Origin: an uncultured Bacillota bacterium
Lineage (GTDB): Bacteria; Bacillota_I; Bacilli_A; Erysipelotrichales; Erysipelotrichaceae
DNA: 50,015 nt
NCBI GenBank assembly: GCA_937919165.1
Contig: CALFPO010000058.1
Location: forward strand, 1-50,015
Direction: 5' to 3'
Shown here: piece after piece, positions 39,045 through 47,905 of the stretch
How the letters are laid out: every line of letters starts with the position of its first letter
Position numbering within the stretch: the stretch's first letter is position 1
Notes under the pieces: generated by a model
Told to the model about the DNA's origin: nothing
Databases searched by the model: none
What the model saw: the letters and a program-made list of their open reading frames with translations, nothing else
Position numbers and translations under genes: made by a program

Positions 39045-40932
39045 AATCCAGTTCGGCTTTGCCGGTATACAGCTGATAGTAGCGTCCCTTGAGCTTCAGC
39101 AGATCTTCATGGCTTCCTCTTTCGATTATCTCGCCATGCTCAAGAACGATGATCGCATCCGCGTTCCTTACAGTCGATAGACGATGGGCGATGACGAAGG
39201 TCGTACGGCCTTTCATCAGTTCATCCATGCCCTTCTCGATCAGCTTCTCGGTATGGGTATCGATTGAGCTGGTAGCCTCATCCAGTACCATTACAGGCGG
39301 ATCGGCAACCGCACATCTTGCGATGTTCAGCAGCTGTCTTTGTCCTTGCGACAGGTTAGAGCCATTATGCGACAGCATTGTCTGATAGCCCTGAGGAAGT
39401 CTCTTGATGAATGAGTCGGCGTTGCAGCGCTTTGCGGCATCTATGCATTCCTCATCGGTAGCGTCAAGTCTGCCATAGCGGATATTGTCCATGATGGTCC
39501 CTGAGAACAGGTTGGTGTCCTGCAGAACCATGCCAACAGATTTTCTCAGGTCGCTCTTCTTAATTTCCTTCAAAGGAATGCCATCAAAGGTAATCATGCC
39601 CTTGTCGTCATCGACATCATAGAATCTGTTGATGAGACTGGTGATGGTTGTCTTGCCGGCGCCGGTGGATCCGACGAAGGCAATCTTCTGTCCTGGTTTG
39701 GCATATAGGGATATGTTCTTGAGGACAGTCTTCTTTTCATTATATCCGAAGGTTACATCATTCAGTCTGATGTCGCCCTTCAGTTCTACATATTTAGGTG
39801 GATCAACAGGAATCTTCCATGCCCAGCGGTCTGTCTTGACGTCGGTCTCAACAAGTTCCTCGTTATCCTTTTCGATATTGACAAGCTCAACCACACCATA
39901 GTCAAGTTCAGGCTTGTAGTCCATCAGATCGAATACTCTTTCGGCACCAGCCAACGACATCATGATGCCGTTGAACTGCTGAGAAAGGTTGGAGATAGGG
40001 CCTGCGAACTGTCTAGTGAACAGCAGGAACGATGCCAGATCGCCGATCTGCATCTTTCCTTCGATGCACATCTTGCCGCCCAATACTGCAACAACCGCAT
40101 AGGTCAGATACGACAGGTTGGCGTTGATAGGCATCAGCATCGATGCATAGGCATTGGTCTTGAGCGAGTACTCGAACAGCTTATCGTTGTAGTTCTTGAA
40201 TCCTTCCATGGTTTCATCTTCATGGTTGAAGACCTTGATGACCTTCTGTCCAGAGAACATTTCCTGGGTATAGCCGTTGATGTTAGAAATCTGGGCCTGC
40301 AGACCTGAAAAGGTCTTTCTTGAATTCTTGGCCAGAGTGAATGTCACCACAAGCATTATTATCAGCATCACGAATACTGCACCGGTCAAGGCCACATTGA
40401 GCGAAAGCATCAATCCGAAGCATCCGATGATGGTTATGCTGGTAGTGATCAATGTTGGAAAGGCATCCGCAACCATTGGACGGATGGTATCGATATCGTT
40501 GGTATAGAAGTTCATCACTTCGCCATGGGTCCTGGTATCGAAGAACTTGATAGGCAGCTTTTCCATAACCTCGAAGAGATCCTGACGCATGTGGTTAAGC
40601 ATGCCGGTCGAGATGATGGAAATCAGCTTCTGGAAAGCTACCGAAGATCCGATTCCAATCACATATACGATGGCCATGACTCCCAGCATCCTCACAAAGC
40701 CGCTGTAGTCAGGATTGGCAATGCCAATGTTTGGCACAAGATAGTCGTTTATGATCGGAGTGAACAGATATGAGCTTACCACTCCGGCAAGCGATGAAAT
40801 CAGAACAAACAGTATCGCAAAGATGAATCTGAAGCGATAGTGCTTGAAGATATAGGAGAATGTGCGCTTTGTCGTGCCAAGGACGTCGTTGGCTCTTGAA
40901 GTACGGAGCTGTCTGTATTTAGCCTCTGCCAT
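39043..40932 (-). CDS. ABC exporter half-transporter, catalytic subunit
   Basis: A 629-residue exporter. Six membrane segments occupy about residues 30-330, followed by an ATPase domain with an inserted segment near residues 350-385. Walker A is GSTGAGKTT, the signature LSQGQRQLLNIARC (altered from LSGGQ), Walker B VMVLDEATSSIDT with the catalytic glutamate, and the H-loop VIAHRLST. With the upstream partner it makes a heterodimer for drugs, lipids or peptides. It starts in a TAATG overlap with the partner and has AAGGAG ahead. The altered signature is normal for this half of such pairs. Confidence 0.9.
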   Translation of the reverse strand: MAEAKYRQLRTSRANDVLGTTKRTFSYIFKHYRFRFIFAILFVLISSLAGVVSSYLFTPIINDYLVPNIGIANPDYSGFVRMLGVMAIVYVIGIGSSVAFQKLISIISTGMLNHMRQDLFEVMEKLPIKFFDTRTHGEVMNFYTNDIDTIRPMVADAFPTLITTSITIIGCFGLMLSLNVALTGAVFVMLIIMLVVTFTLAKNSRKTFSGLQAQISNINGYTQEMFSGQKVIKVFNHEDETMEGFKNYNDKLFEYSLKTNAYASMLMPINANLSYLTYAVVAVLGGKMCIEGKMQIGDLASFLLFTRQFAGPISNLSQQFNGIMMSLAGAERVFDLMDYKPELDYGVVELVNIEKDNEELVETDVKTDRWAWKIPVDPPKYVELKGDIRLNDVTFGYNEKKTVLKNISLYAKPGQKIAFVGSTGAGKTTITSLINRFYDVDDDKGMITFDGIPLKEIKKSDLRKSVGMVLQDTNLFSGTIMDNIRYGRLDATDEECIDAAKRCNADSFIKRLPQGYQTMLSHNGSNLSQGQRQLLNIARCAVADPPVMVLDEATSSIDTHTEKLIEKGMDELMKGRTTFVIAHRLSTVRNADAIIVLEHGEIIERGSHEDLLKLKGRYYQLYTGKAELD

Positions 40933-42668
40933 TATTCTGCAACTCCTTCCATCTGTGTATTGTATAGGTCACGATATACTTCGTTCCTTTCGATCAGTTC
41001 ATCATGGTTTCCTATATCTTCAATGCGTCCTTCCTTCATGATGATGATTCTATCGGCTTCCTTGACGGAAGCTACACGCTGGGCAATGATGATGGTCGTC
41101 ATTCCACCAAGCTTTTCCTTGAGAGCCAGCTGGATACGATGGTCTGTATCGGTATCTACAGCGCTTGTCGAGTCATCAAGAATGATGATCTTCGGATGCT
41201 TCAGCAAGGCTCTGGCGATGCACAGTCTCTGTTTTTGTCCACCAGAAACATTGCAGCCGCCCTGGCCCAATTCGGTCTCATATTTGTCAGGCATCTTCTC
41301 GATGAATTCTTCTGCCTGCGCATAGCGGCACGCTTCAACGACCTCTTCATGCGTAGCATCAGGATTGCCCCACTTCATGTTTGCTTCAATGGAGCCCGAG
41401 AATAAGGTATTCTTCTGCAATACCATCGCGACAGCATCACGCAAAGTATTAAGCTTATATTCCTTGATATCATGTCCACCGACCTTGATGGTGCCTTCGC
41501 TTACATCATATAGTCTTGGAATAAGCTGCACTAAGGTACTCTTTGATGCGCCGGTTGGACCAAGTATGCCGATGACTTCACCGGCCTCTATCTTGAGGTT
41601 GATGTCGCTCAGCACATTGTTTTCTGCATCATCGGAATATTTGAATGAAGCATTTTCGAATTCTACCGATCCATCGCTTACTTCCAATCCTTCGATTGCA
41701 TTCTCATCGGTAATGGATGGTTCTTCATCCAGAAGCTCGTTTGCCCTATCGATGGAAGCCTGAGCCATTACGACCTGCATGATGACGTTGGAGATCATCA
41801 GCAAGGAGAACAGAATGGCCTTGACATAAGACAAGAAGCCCATGAACTGTCCGGTTTCCATATTGCCCGCAATGATGTCCTTGCCGCCGATCCAGGCAAC
41901 CAGGATCATGCATGTATACATGACAAGCTCAAAGAATGGACGGTTGAGGATAACGATGCTTTCAGCGAAACGCTGAGCCTTGGTAACCAAAGTCGAATTC
42001 TTTTCGAACTTGTCGTTTTCGTATTCTTCTCTTGCGAAAGCCTTTACCACTCTGATGCCTTCCACATTCTCTTCAAGATTGGCATCCATTTCATCGAATC
42101 TCAGCATCATCTTCCTGAAACGCGGATGGGCAATCATGGTGATCATATATAGGCCAATGCCGAGTATAGGAATGATGAAAGCGAAGATCTTCGCAAGATT
42201 CTTGTTCAGCTTATACGCAAAATAGGTACTCATAATCAGGTTGAAAGGAGCTCTTACCAGCATTCTGACGATGGATACGTACGCCATTCTGAGCATTCTC
42301 ATATCGGTCGTCATTCTGGTAACGACGGAAGCTACAGGGTATTTTTCGATGTTCTGGAAATCATATGTCTGGATCTTTCCAAACATTGCGGTTCTGATAT
42401 TGCGAATGAAGGTTGTCGATGAGAAAGACGAGAACAGGCCACTAAGGGCACCTGTCAAGGCCGCACCAGCAGCCAGTGCAATCATCAGCAATCCTTTCTT
42501 GACGATATAGTCCATATCTCCATTGTTCTGATAGATGCCGATATCGATGATATCCGACATTACCAGAGGAATAACAGAATCAAAGACAACCTCGATAATC
42601 GTAAAAACAGGCCCCAATATTGCAGCCCACCAACCATCTTTTGTATATTTTTTCAATAGTCTGAACAT
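40932..42668 (-). CDS. ABC exporter half-transporter, degenerate-site subunit
   Basis: A 578-residue exporter with six membrane segments and one ATPase domain. Its own nucleotide site is degenerate: Walker A reads GPTGASKST (glycine changed to serine before the lysine), Walker B ends ILDDSTSA (aspartate for the catalytic glutamate) and the H-loop is IIAQRVAS (glutamine for histidine). The signature NVSGGQKQRLCIARA is intact and completes the partner's active site. This is the classic TM287/BmrC-type arrangement. The ATG comes six bases after an extended -10 (TGATAGAAT) with no ribosome site. Confidence 0.9.
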   Translation of the reverse strand: MFRLLKKYTKDGWWAAILGPVFTIIEVVFDSVIPLVMSDIIDIGIYQNNGDMDYIVKKGLLMIALAAGAALTGALSGLFSSFSSTTFIRNIRTAMFGKIQTYDFQNIEKYPVASVVTRMTTDMRMLRMAYVSIVRMLVRAPFNLIMSTYFAYKLNKNLAKIFAFIIPILGIGLYMITMIAHPRFRKMMLRFDEMDANLEENVEGIRVVKAFAREEYENDKFEKNSTLVTKAQRFAESIVILNRPFFELVMYTCMILVAWIGGKDIIAGNMETGQFMGFLSYVKAILFSLLMISNVIMQVVMAQASIDRANELLDEEPSITDENAIEGLEVSDGSVEFENASFKYSDDAENNVLSDINLKIEAGEVIGILGPTGASKSTLVQLIPRLYDVSEGTIKVGGHDIKEYKLNTLRDAVAMVLQKNTLFSGSIEANMKWGNPDATHEEVVEACRYAQAEEFIEKMPDKYETELGQGGCNVSGGQKQRLCIARALLKHPKIIILDDSTSAVDTDTDHRIQLALKEKLGGMTTIIIAQRVASVKEADRIIIMKEGRIEDIGNHDELIERNEVYRDLYNTQMEGVAE

Positions 42669-42683
42669 ACAATCATTCTATCA
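42669..42683 (-). promoter_or_regulatory. Extended -10 promoter of the ABC exporter operon (leaderless)
   Basis: Minus strand TGA-TAGAAT (42683-42675), then GATTGT, then the ATG at 42668. There is no Shine-Dalgarno sequence and no clear -35. Confidence 0.5.
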
Positions 42684-42725
42684 TTTTTTTACGGACCGAA
42701 ATTTTAGAATATCTATCAAACTATT

Positions 42726-42756
42726 TCAAAAAAGATGGACTCAGACAGTCCATCTT
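42726..42756 (-). terminator. Terminator of the HTH-PfkB kinase gene
   Basis: On the minus strand, AAGATGGACT-GTCTG-AGTCCATCTT followed by a T-run. Confidence 0.85.
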
Positions 42757-42762
42757 CTATCG

Positions 42763-43860
42763 CTAATTCGTCTTCAGTATCTCCTTGATCAGTCCTATCG
42801 ACATGTCAGGATTGATCGTTTCCTTGCAGGATATGGCTGCAATTCCAGCCGCAAGACCATAGTCTAGCTCTTCATTGATATCCATATCGTTCATCTCGCC
42901 ATACAGCAATGCCGCCAGCATTGCATCGCCAGCTCCTGAAGCATTGACCATATCTTTGACAGGCTTTAGCCTTCTTCTGATCCTTCTGCCTTCGCTATCC
43001 ATATATAAGATGCCATCTTCAGACAAGGAGACAAAGAGTTTCTTTACGCCTTTTTCGATGACAAATGCTGCTGCATTATATAGATCATCATCGCTTTCAA
43101 TCTTCATGCCAGACAAAGCTTCTAACTCGCTTCTGTTTGGCTTGATGCCTGTAAATCTTGAAAAATAAGGCGCAATCTTTTCGGCATAGTTGTCGCTGAT
43201 CGGATCGACATAGACATCAACCTTCCCCTGGCATATATCAAGAAGTTCCTTCATGGACTCATCGCTGATGGAAGGATCGCAGACCACAAGCCTTGCGCCA
43301 CAGATCAGTTCGGCCTTCTTGCGCAGATATGATGGCGTAAGTTCCTCGAGAACAGACATATCGCACAAAGCCAAGTGCATATCGTTCTTGTCATCCATTA
43401 CCTGCATGAACACTCCCGATGCACCACCTTCCTTTATCAGCACATCCGCTGTATCGATGCCTTCGCTATTCAGCCTATCAAGGATGACCTTGCCAAAGCT
43501 GTCATCACCTACCGCCGTCATGATTCTGCATGGTACACCAAGCCTAGAAAGATTGCCCAGGATATTCCTGGTAACTCCGCCTACGCTTGATCCAACATCG
43601 GCTGGATGATCATAATGAGGCCTTATCTTCATCTTCGATTTGCCATATATATCCAGATTGGCAGCACCGATCCCAAGCACATAGTCTTTCCTATCCACAA
43701 TGTAGCCTCTGCCTCTAAGATACCCCTTCTTCTGCAGAGATGAGATATGCACAGCTGCCGTTGAACGTGATATGCCTAGTCTTCTTGCAATCTCGCTTTG
43801 CTCAAGCAATGGATTGGCCTGAATCATCTCCAATATCTCTTTTTCCTTATTGGTAATCAT
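42763..43860 (-). CDS. HTH-PfkB fusion: pseudouridine/nucleoside-type kinase with winged helix
   Basis: A 365-residue fusion. Residues 1-60 are a MarR/Lrp-like winged helix (EKEILEMIQANPLLEQSEIA then GISRSTAAVHISSLQKKGYL). The rest is a PfkB ribokinase-fold kinase with GAANLDIYGKSK, GGVTRNILGNLSRLG, DPISDNYAEK, KPNRSELEALSG and NASGAGDAMLAALLYG, where the GAGD aspartate is the catalytic base. This plan matches proteins annotated as pseudouridine or inosine-type kinases. The start at 43860 has AGAGGA upstream; a frame to 43881 does not. No pseudouridine glycosidase is seen. The winged helix suggests it may also regulate. Confidence 0.85.
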   Translation of the reverse strand: MITNKEKEILEMIQANPLLEQSEIARRLGISRSTAAVHISSLQKKGYLRGRGYIVDRKDYVLGIGAANLDIYGKSKMKIRPHYDHPADVGSSVGGVTRNILGNLSRLGVPCRIMTAVGDDSFGKVILDRLNSEGIDTADVLIKEGGASGVFMQVMDDKNDMHLALCDMSVLEELTPSYLRKKAELICGARLVVCDPSISDESMKELLDICQGKVDVYVDPISDNYAEKIAPYFSRFTGIKPNRSELEALSGMKIESDDDLYNAAAFVIEKGVKKLFVSLSEDGILYMDSEGRRIRRRLKPVKDMVNASGAGDAMLAALLYGEMNDMDINEELDYGLAAGIAAISCKETINPDMSIGLIKEILKTN

Positions 43861-43887
43861 ATTGTTTATTCCTCTAAACATTTGCTT

Positions 43888-43941
43888 ATATAATCATTAT
43901 GAATCATATCAGTGGAAAAATGAAGAGATATAGTTGATAAT
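43888..43941 (+). promoter_or_regulatory. PerR-box-like operator and rubrerythrin promoter
   Basis: ATATAATCATTATGA (43888-43902) matches the PerR box TTATAATNATTATAA at 12 of 14 fixed positions. A promoter TGGAAA (43913-43918), 17 bases, GATAAT (43936-43941) follows. Peroxide control by PerR is expected for a rubrerythrin. Confidence 0.6.
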
Positions 43942-43967
43942 ATAGCCAGAAAGAAGGTGTTAATATT

Positions 43968-44552
43968 ATGGCAAAATTTGTATGTAAAGTTTGTGGTTAT
44001 GTTTATGAAGGTGACGTGGCTCCTGAAGAATGTCCAGTATGTCACGCTAAGAATCCTTGGGAAGAAGTAAAGGGTGAAATCGCTCTGGCTGCTGAACACA
44101 AGTTTGGCATCTATGCCCAGACCGTCAAGAACAATCCTGACATTCCTGAGGAAGATAAAAAATATATTTTCGATCAGCTAATGGCTAACTTCAATGGCGA
44201 GTGCTCAGAAGTCGGCATGTATCTGTGCATGGCTAGAGTCGCTCATCGTGAAGGATATCCTGAAGTTGGACTGTATTGGGAAAAGGCAGCCTATGAAGAG
44301 GCTGAACATGCAGCAAAATTTGCTGAACTGCTTGGCTCTGATCTTGAAGCAAATATGACCGATTCAACCGCCAAGAATCTGGCATGGAGAGTTGATTGCG
44401 AATATGGCGCAACAGCCGGCAAGACTGAGCTTGCTACCGTAGCCAAGAAGTACAATCTTGACGCTATCCACGATACAGTTCATGAGATGGCAAGAGATGA
44501 AGCAAGACATGGCAAGGCTCTTGAAGGACTGCTCAACAGACTGTTCAAATAG
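43968..44552 (+). CDS. Reversed rubrerythrin (NADH peroxidase type)
   Basis: A 194-residue iron protein that reduces peroxide in anaerobes. The rubredoxin domain comes first (Cys6, Cys9, Cys22, Cys25: FVCKVCGYVYEG and EECPVC), then the di-iron four-helix domain with NGECSEVGMYLCMARVAHREG, YWEKAAYEEAEHAAKF and the final HEMARDEARHGKAL. This domain order is the reverse of classic rubrerythrin. AAGGTG precedes the ATG. It is a single gene between the PerR-like site and a terminator. Confidence 0.93.
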   Translation: MAKFVCKVCGYVYEGDVAPEECPVCHAKNPWEEVKGEIALAAEHKFGIYAQTVKNNPDIPEEDKKYIFDQLMANFNGECSEVGMYLCMARVAHREGYPEVGLYWEKAAYEEAEHAAKFAELLGSDLEANMTDSTAKNLAWRVDCEYGATAGKTELATVAKKYNLDAIHDTVHEMARDEARHGKALEGLLNRLFK

Positions 44553-44561
44553 TGATTCCAC

Positions 44562-44587
44562 AGCACCGCTTAAGCGGTGCTTTTTTG
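44562..44587 (+). terminator. Terminator of rubrerythrin
   Basis: GCACCGCTTAAGCGGTGC is a perfect palindrome followed by six T. Confidence 0.85.
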
Positions 44588-44615
44588 TTATACTTGACTT
44601 GAAGGAGAGTATTCC

Positions 44616-45587
44616 ATGCCTAGAAAGATAATACTTGATGTCGATACCGGATCCGATGATGCCTGTGCCATAATGCTGGCATACCTTCATCCCGATATCG
44701 ATCTGGTGGCTGTATGTTCCGTAAAAGGCAATCAGCCGCTAGAGAACACCACGGAAAACACCTTGAGAGTAAGAGAGCTGCTCAAAGCTGACTTCCCTGT
44801 ATACAAGGGATGCGCATCAGCCTTTGTCAGAAATCTCATAACTCCAAGAATGCCTCCAACCGCCAATGCGGATGCTGTCGACGAAAACGGCAATAAGGTT
44901 CATATCCACAAGGACTACTTCGATCTTCCTGAATCTACGACAAAGGTCGAGTCGCAAAGAGCTCCTGAATTCTATGTCGATTATCTCACAAACACGAAGG
45001 AACCGATCACCATCGTCGCAGTTGGACCATTGACCAATCTGGCTGTAGCCATGATGATTGAACCAAGTATATGCAAGAATATCGAAGAGATTGTCATCAT
45101 GGGTGGCGGATGCGATATCACTAACGCCACCCTCGCTGCTGAATTCAACATCTATGACGATCCTGAATCAGCACAGAGAGTGTTGATGTCCGGATGCAAA
45201 ATAACCATGGTTCCGCTTGATGCAACCCATTCTGCCTATATCTCAGACAAGGATGTTGAAAGGCTAAGAGAGATCAATACACCGGTATCTAATTTCGCTG
45301 CCGACCAGATTGCCCTTAGGATCATGGTCCATGACCAGAGTCAGCCTCTAGAGGTCAAACATACTTGTGCACTCCACGATCCACTATGCATAGCCTACCT
45401 GGTCGATCCTAGCGTGCTTACCGACGTTAGATTCTGCCATGTCGAAGTATCGCTTTCGGGCATTAGCGAAGGACAGACGCTTGTCGATCAAAGAGCTATT
45501 CAGGACAATCGCAATGTCTACTTTGCCTTCAAGGGCGATCATCAGAAATTCGCCGACATCTTCATTGACGCACTAAGAAGAAGCTGA
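44616..45587 (+). CDS. Inosine/uridine-preferring nucleoside hydrolase
   Basis: A 323-residue enzyme that splits ribonucleosides into base and ribose. The N-terminal LDVDTGSDDACAIMLA holds the calcium aspartates. EEIVIMGGGCD, AAEFNIYDDPESAQRVL and PLDATHSAYIS follow, and CALHDPLCIAYLVDP closes the active site with histidine and aspartate. AAGGAGAG precedes the ATG. It begins just after the rubrerythrin terminator, so it has its own promoter (perhaps TATACT at 44589) or arises by read-through. It fits the other salvage genes nearby. Confidence 0.92.
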   Translation: MPRKIILDVDTGSDDACAIMLAYLHPDIDLVAVCSVKGNQPLENTTENTLRVRELLKADFPVYKGCASAFVRNLITPRMPPTANADAVDENGNKVHIHKDYFDLPESTTKVESQRAPEFYVDYLTNTKEPITIVAVGPLTNLAVAMMIEPSICKNIEEIVIMGGGCDITNATLAAEFNIYDDPESAQRVLMSGCKITMVPLDATHSAYISDKDVERLREINTPVSNFAADQIALRIMVHDQSQPLEVKHTCALHDPLCIAYLVDPSVLTDVRFCHVEVSLSGISEGQTLVDQRAIQDNRNVYFAFKGDHQKFADIFIDALRRS

Positions 45588-45610
45588 CACATAAACATTA
45601 AACATTCATA

Positions 45611-45645
45611 AAACAAGCCTCAATCAATTTGATTGAGGCTTGTTT
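45611..45645. terminator. Bidirectional terminator, nucleoside hydrolase / HAD
   Basis: A 16-base-pair perfect stem (45611-45626 with 45630-45645, core AAGCCTCAATCA) with a three-base loop, A-rich on one side and T-rich on the other, between convergent genes. Confidence 0.85.
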
Positions 45646-45650
45646 AATTT

Positions 45651-46322
45651 CTATTGTTGATTGATGCTATCAATATCAGCAATTATTGCCGGCAACTCAT
45701 CATATGTATCCAGGTAATAGTCTGCACCGCTTTGGTCCAGACCGATCTCATATTCTTTCCTGACGACAACCCTTATGCCTGCATTCCTTGCAGCCTTTAT
45801 GCCGTTTGGCGAATCCTCAACGATCAGACATTCATCCCTGTCTAATCCAAGGTATCTCATGCAATACAAGTAGCATTCCGGATCTGGCTTGTTTCTGGTG
45901 AAGTCTGCACCGCTTGCCACCACATCGAAATAATCGATTATGCCCGATTCGCTCAAAGCTTTGCTGATATATTCCATATCTGACCTAGATGCACACGCAA
46001 TCTTATAGCCCTTTTTCTTCAGCCATTCTAGAATCGGCTTCACATCCGGAAATATCAGATCCTTAAGAATCAGGTCTCCGTACTTTTCATCGACATATTC
46101 CTTCATCGATCTCTTGAACTTTTCCTTATCGATCTGGTCCTCGTATCCCTCCAGCATCTTCGCGTAGATGTCGACCGAATTGTCGGTACAGATCAGAAGG
46201 CCAAGTCTTTCTCTTGGCAAAGGCGAATTGATATGGTCAAGGAATTCAACCCTTTCTCTGACGAATGGAGCTTCGCTATTGAACAGCACACCGTCCAAAT
46301 CGAACAGTATTCCCTTTATCAT
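45651..46322 (-). CDS. HAD-superfamily phosphatase, beta-phosphoglucomutase-like
   Basis: A 223-residue protein with FDLDGVLFNSE (Asp8, Asp10), CASRSDMEYISKAL (motif II serine), RNKPDPECYLY (motif III lysine) and IVEDSPNGIKAARNAG (motif IV). The cap domain and size fit sugar-phosphate or nucleotide phosphatases. It follows the deoxyribosyltransferase by 18 bases with only CAGG before its ATG, so it is probably co-translated from that operon. A deoxyribose-phosphate or nucleotide substrate would fit, but this is a guess. Confidence 0.85.
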   Translation of the reverse strand: MIKGILFDLDGVLFNSEAPFVRERVEFLDHINSPLPRERLGLLICTDNSVDIYAKMLEGYEDQIDKEKFKRSMKEYVDEKYGDLILKDLIFPDVKPILEWLKKKGYKIACASRSDMEYISKALSESGIIDYFDVVASGADFTRNKPDPECYLYCMRYLGLDRDECLIVEDSPNGIKAARNAGIRVVVRKEYEIGLDQSGADYYLDTYDELPAIIADIDSINQQ

Positions 46323-46340
46323 CCTGGTGAATATTATTCT

Positions 46341-46934
46341 CTATTTGAGGTTTTCGATTACTTCGTCAATGGTGCGGCAGACCTTGTTTCCTACCAGACC
46401 TCCCACAAAGTTGTTGAGCCTGAAGGTATCGTTGTAGTAGTTTCTGACGTCGCTCTTGTATAGGACAATCTTCTTGTGCAGGCCATAAGCCAGGCCTATT
46501 TCCGCAGCTGTCCCTGAATCGATCTCGATGCCGTTGCAGTTGCATACCAAGTAATCGGCCATGTCGATAGCCTTGAAGTCCATATAGTAGCAGGCCGCCT
46601 TCACAAGCTTTGTCGAGTCATTCTTGATGACAACTTCCTGAGGCAGGAATGTCGTATAGCCAAGCTCTCTTAGACGATCGGAATTGCACTTGTTGACATA
46701 GCGGTCACCCTCATTGAACAATGGTCCAGCCATGTAGATTCTTGGCTTTCCTTCCTCATAAGGTTCAAGATACATGCACATAGCCTTGATCGAATCCTCA
46801 TCAGTAACCTCTCTGAGCTCTTCGACCTCCACAGGATCTGCGCCATACTTCTCTACAAATACAGCGTAGTACTTGCCGTCCTTCTCATAGACTGCAAACT
46901 CTTCGTCGCTAGAATTGCCATAATAGAATTTCAT
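46341..46934 (-). CDS. Nucleoside 2-deoxyribosyltransferase with extra N-terminal domain
   Basis: A 197-residue protein. Residues 1-62 are an extra small domain (KFYYGNSSDEEFAVYEKDGKYYAVF, then VEELREVTDEDSI). From residue 64 the transferase fold begins with RIYMAGPLFNEGDRY, continues through DMADYLVCNCNGIEIDSGTAAEIGLAYG with the catalytic glutamate, and ends FRLNNFVGGLVGNKV. It exchanges the base of deoxynucleosides. AAGGAGAG precedes the ATG. It lies in a minus-strand operon after the YitT-type gene and before a HAD phosphatase. Confidence 0.87.
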   Translation of the reverse strand: MKFYYGNSSDEEFAVYEKDGKYYAVFVEKYGADPVEVEELREVTDEDSIKAMCMYLEPYEEGKPRIYMAGPLFNEGDRYVNKCNSDRLRELGYTTFLPQEVVIKNDSTKLVKAACYYMDFKAIDMADYLVCNCNGIEIDSGTAAEIGLAYGLHKKIVLYKSDVRNYYNDTFRLNNFVGGLVGNKVCRTIDEVIENLK

Positions 46935-46946
46935 CTTTTCTCTCCT

Positions 46947-47792
46947 TTAGATTCTTGGTTCATATGTAAAGCCTTCGCCATTGACGTCCTTGGTTTCGGA
47001 CACAATCACAAAGGCATTCGGATCTATTCTTTCGATTATTTCCTTGACGATAGAGAACTGCTCATCGGATACGACAACCATCAGCATCTTCTTGCTTTCG
47101 TGGGTATAGCCACCTTCGGCATCGACAAGTGTCGTGCCGCGATTCAGCCTTACATGGATCTCCTTGGAGATCTCTTCATGTCTGTCTGAGATGATCTCGA
47201 ACTTGTTGGCTTCGATTCCACCATAGAGCTCGATGGTCTTCTCCATGGTCATGGTCGTGAAGTAGACGCTGATCAAGCCGATGAGGACGCTATTCAGTCC
47301 CTTGAAGTAAAGTCCAGCCAGAACGGTGATCGAGTCGAATACCATGATGCACTGCGATGCCTTGAAGTTTGTGTACTTCTCGATGATGAGCGGCGGAACA
47401 TCCATGCCGCCAGTCGAGCCGCCTTGCCTGAAGACGATGCCTATGCCGATTCCACCCAGGACACCGCCATAGATTGCAGCCAATATCGGATCGATCTCAA
47501 AGACCGGGATCATCCTTGACACGATCATCAGCATCACCGGATAGGATATCGAGTGGATGACGGTATTGACGATGAAATCTCTGCCCAGAAAGATGCATCC
47601 TACCGCAAACAGCACTGTAGAGATTATCGAAACCAGAACATCTTCACTTACTGAAACATAGGGATGAAGCAACGTAACGATTCCCGCTACGCCTCCTGTC
47701 AGAATCTCCCCTGGCAAAAGAAACATTCCTACCGCCAACGCAAACAGGAATGTACCTAACTCAATAAAGAATATTTTTCTTAGACTTTTCAT
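46947..47792 (-). CDS. YitT-family membrane protein (DUF161 plus DUF2179)
   Basis: A 281-residue protein if started at the ATG at 47792 (KSLRKIFFIELGTFLFALAVGMFLLPGEI), which is where family members usually begin. A TTG at 47858 would add 22 residues. Five to six hydrophobic segments fill residues 1-180 (including RQGGSTGGMDVPPLIIEKYTN). A soluble C-terminal DUF2179 domain follows (TTLVDAEGGYTHESKKMLMVVVS). The function of the family is unsettled; small-molecule transport has been suggested. It is the first gene of the operon with the deoxyribosyltransferase. Confidence 0.82.
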   Translation of the reverse strand: MKSLRKIFFIELGTFLFALAVGMFLLPGEILTGGVAGIVTLLHPYVSVSEDVLVSIISTVLFAVGCIFLGRDFIVNTVIHSISYPVMLMIVSRMIPVFEIDPILAAIYGGVLGGIGIGIVFRQGGSTGGMDVPPLIIEKYTNFKASQCIMVFDSITVLAGLYFKGLNSVLIGLISVYFTTMTMEKTIELYGGIEANKFEIISDRHEEISKEIHVRLNRGTTLVDAEGGYTHESKKMLMVVVSDEQFSIVKEIIERIDPNAFVIVSETKDVNGEGFTYEPRI

Positions 47793-47858
47793 TTCAATGA
47801 TTTCATCGTCCGTCTCATATCGAATACGGATGGTTTTAGACGCTATTTTGCCATCCAA

Positions 47859-47884
47859 ATTATACCATGAAAGTAAGGTATAAT
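47859..47884. promoter_or_regulatory. Divergent -10 boxes of yitT-type and mscL genes
   Basis: ATTATACC (47859-47866) and GGTATAAT (47877-47884) form an inverted repeat that gives a TATAAT on each strand, 20 bases apart. The geometry is the same as between citrate synthase and aconitase. Confidence 0.5.
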
Positions 47885-47905
47885 ATTAGTGTCGAGAGGT
47901 GACAT

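Noticed and set aside
40932..42668. Changed ATPase residues read as a broken transporter gene
   Set aside because: The pattern of Walker A, Walker B and H-loop changes, with an intact signature and a partner altered in its signature, is the normal asymmetric heterodimer.
47793..47858. 22-residue N-terminal extension of the YitT-type protein from a TTG start
   Set aside because: The TTG lies four bases from a TATAAT box, so it would be at or before the transcript start. Family members begin near the ATG at 47792. The choice is not certain because no strong ribosome site is seen there either.
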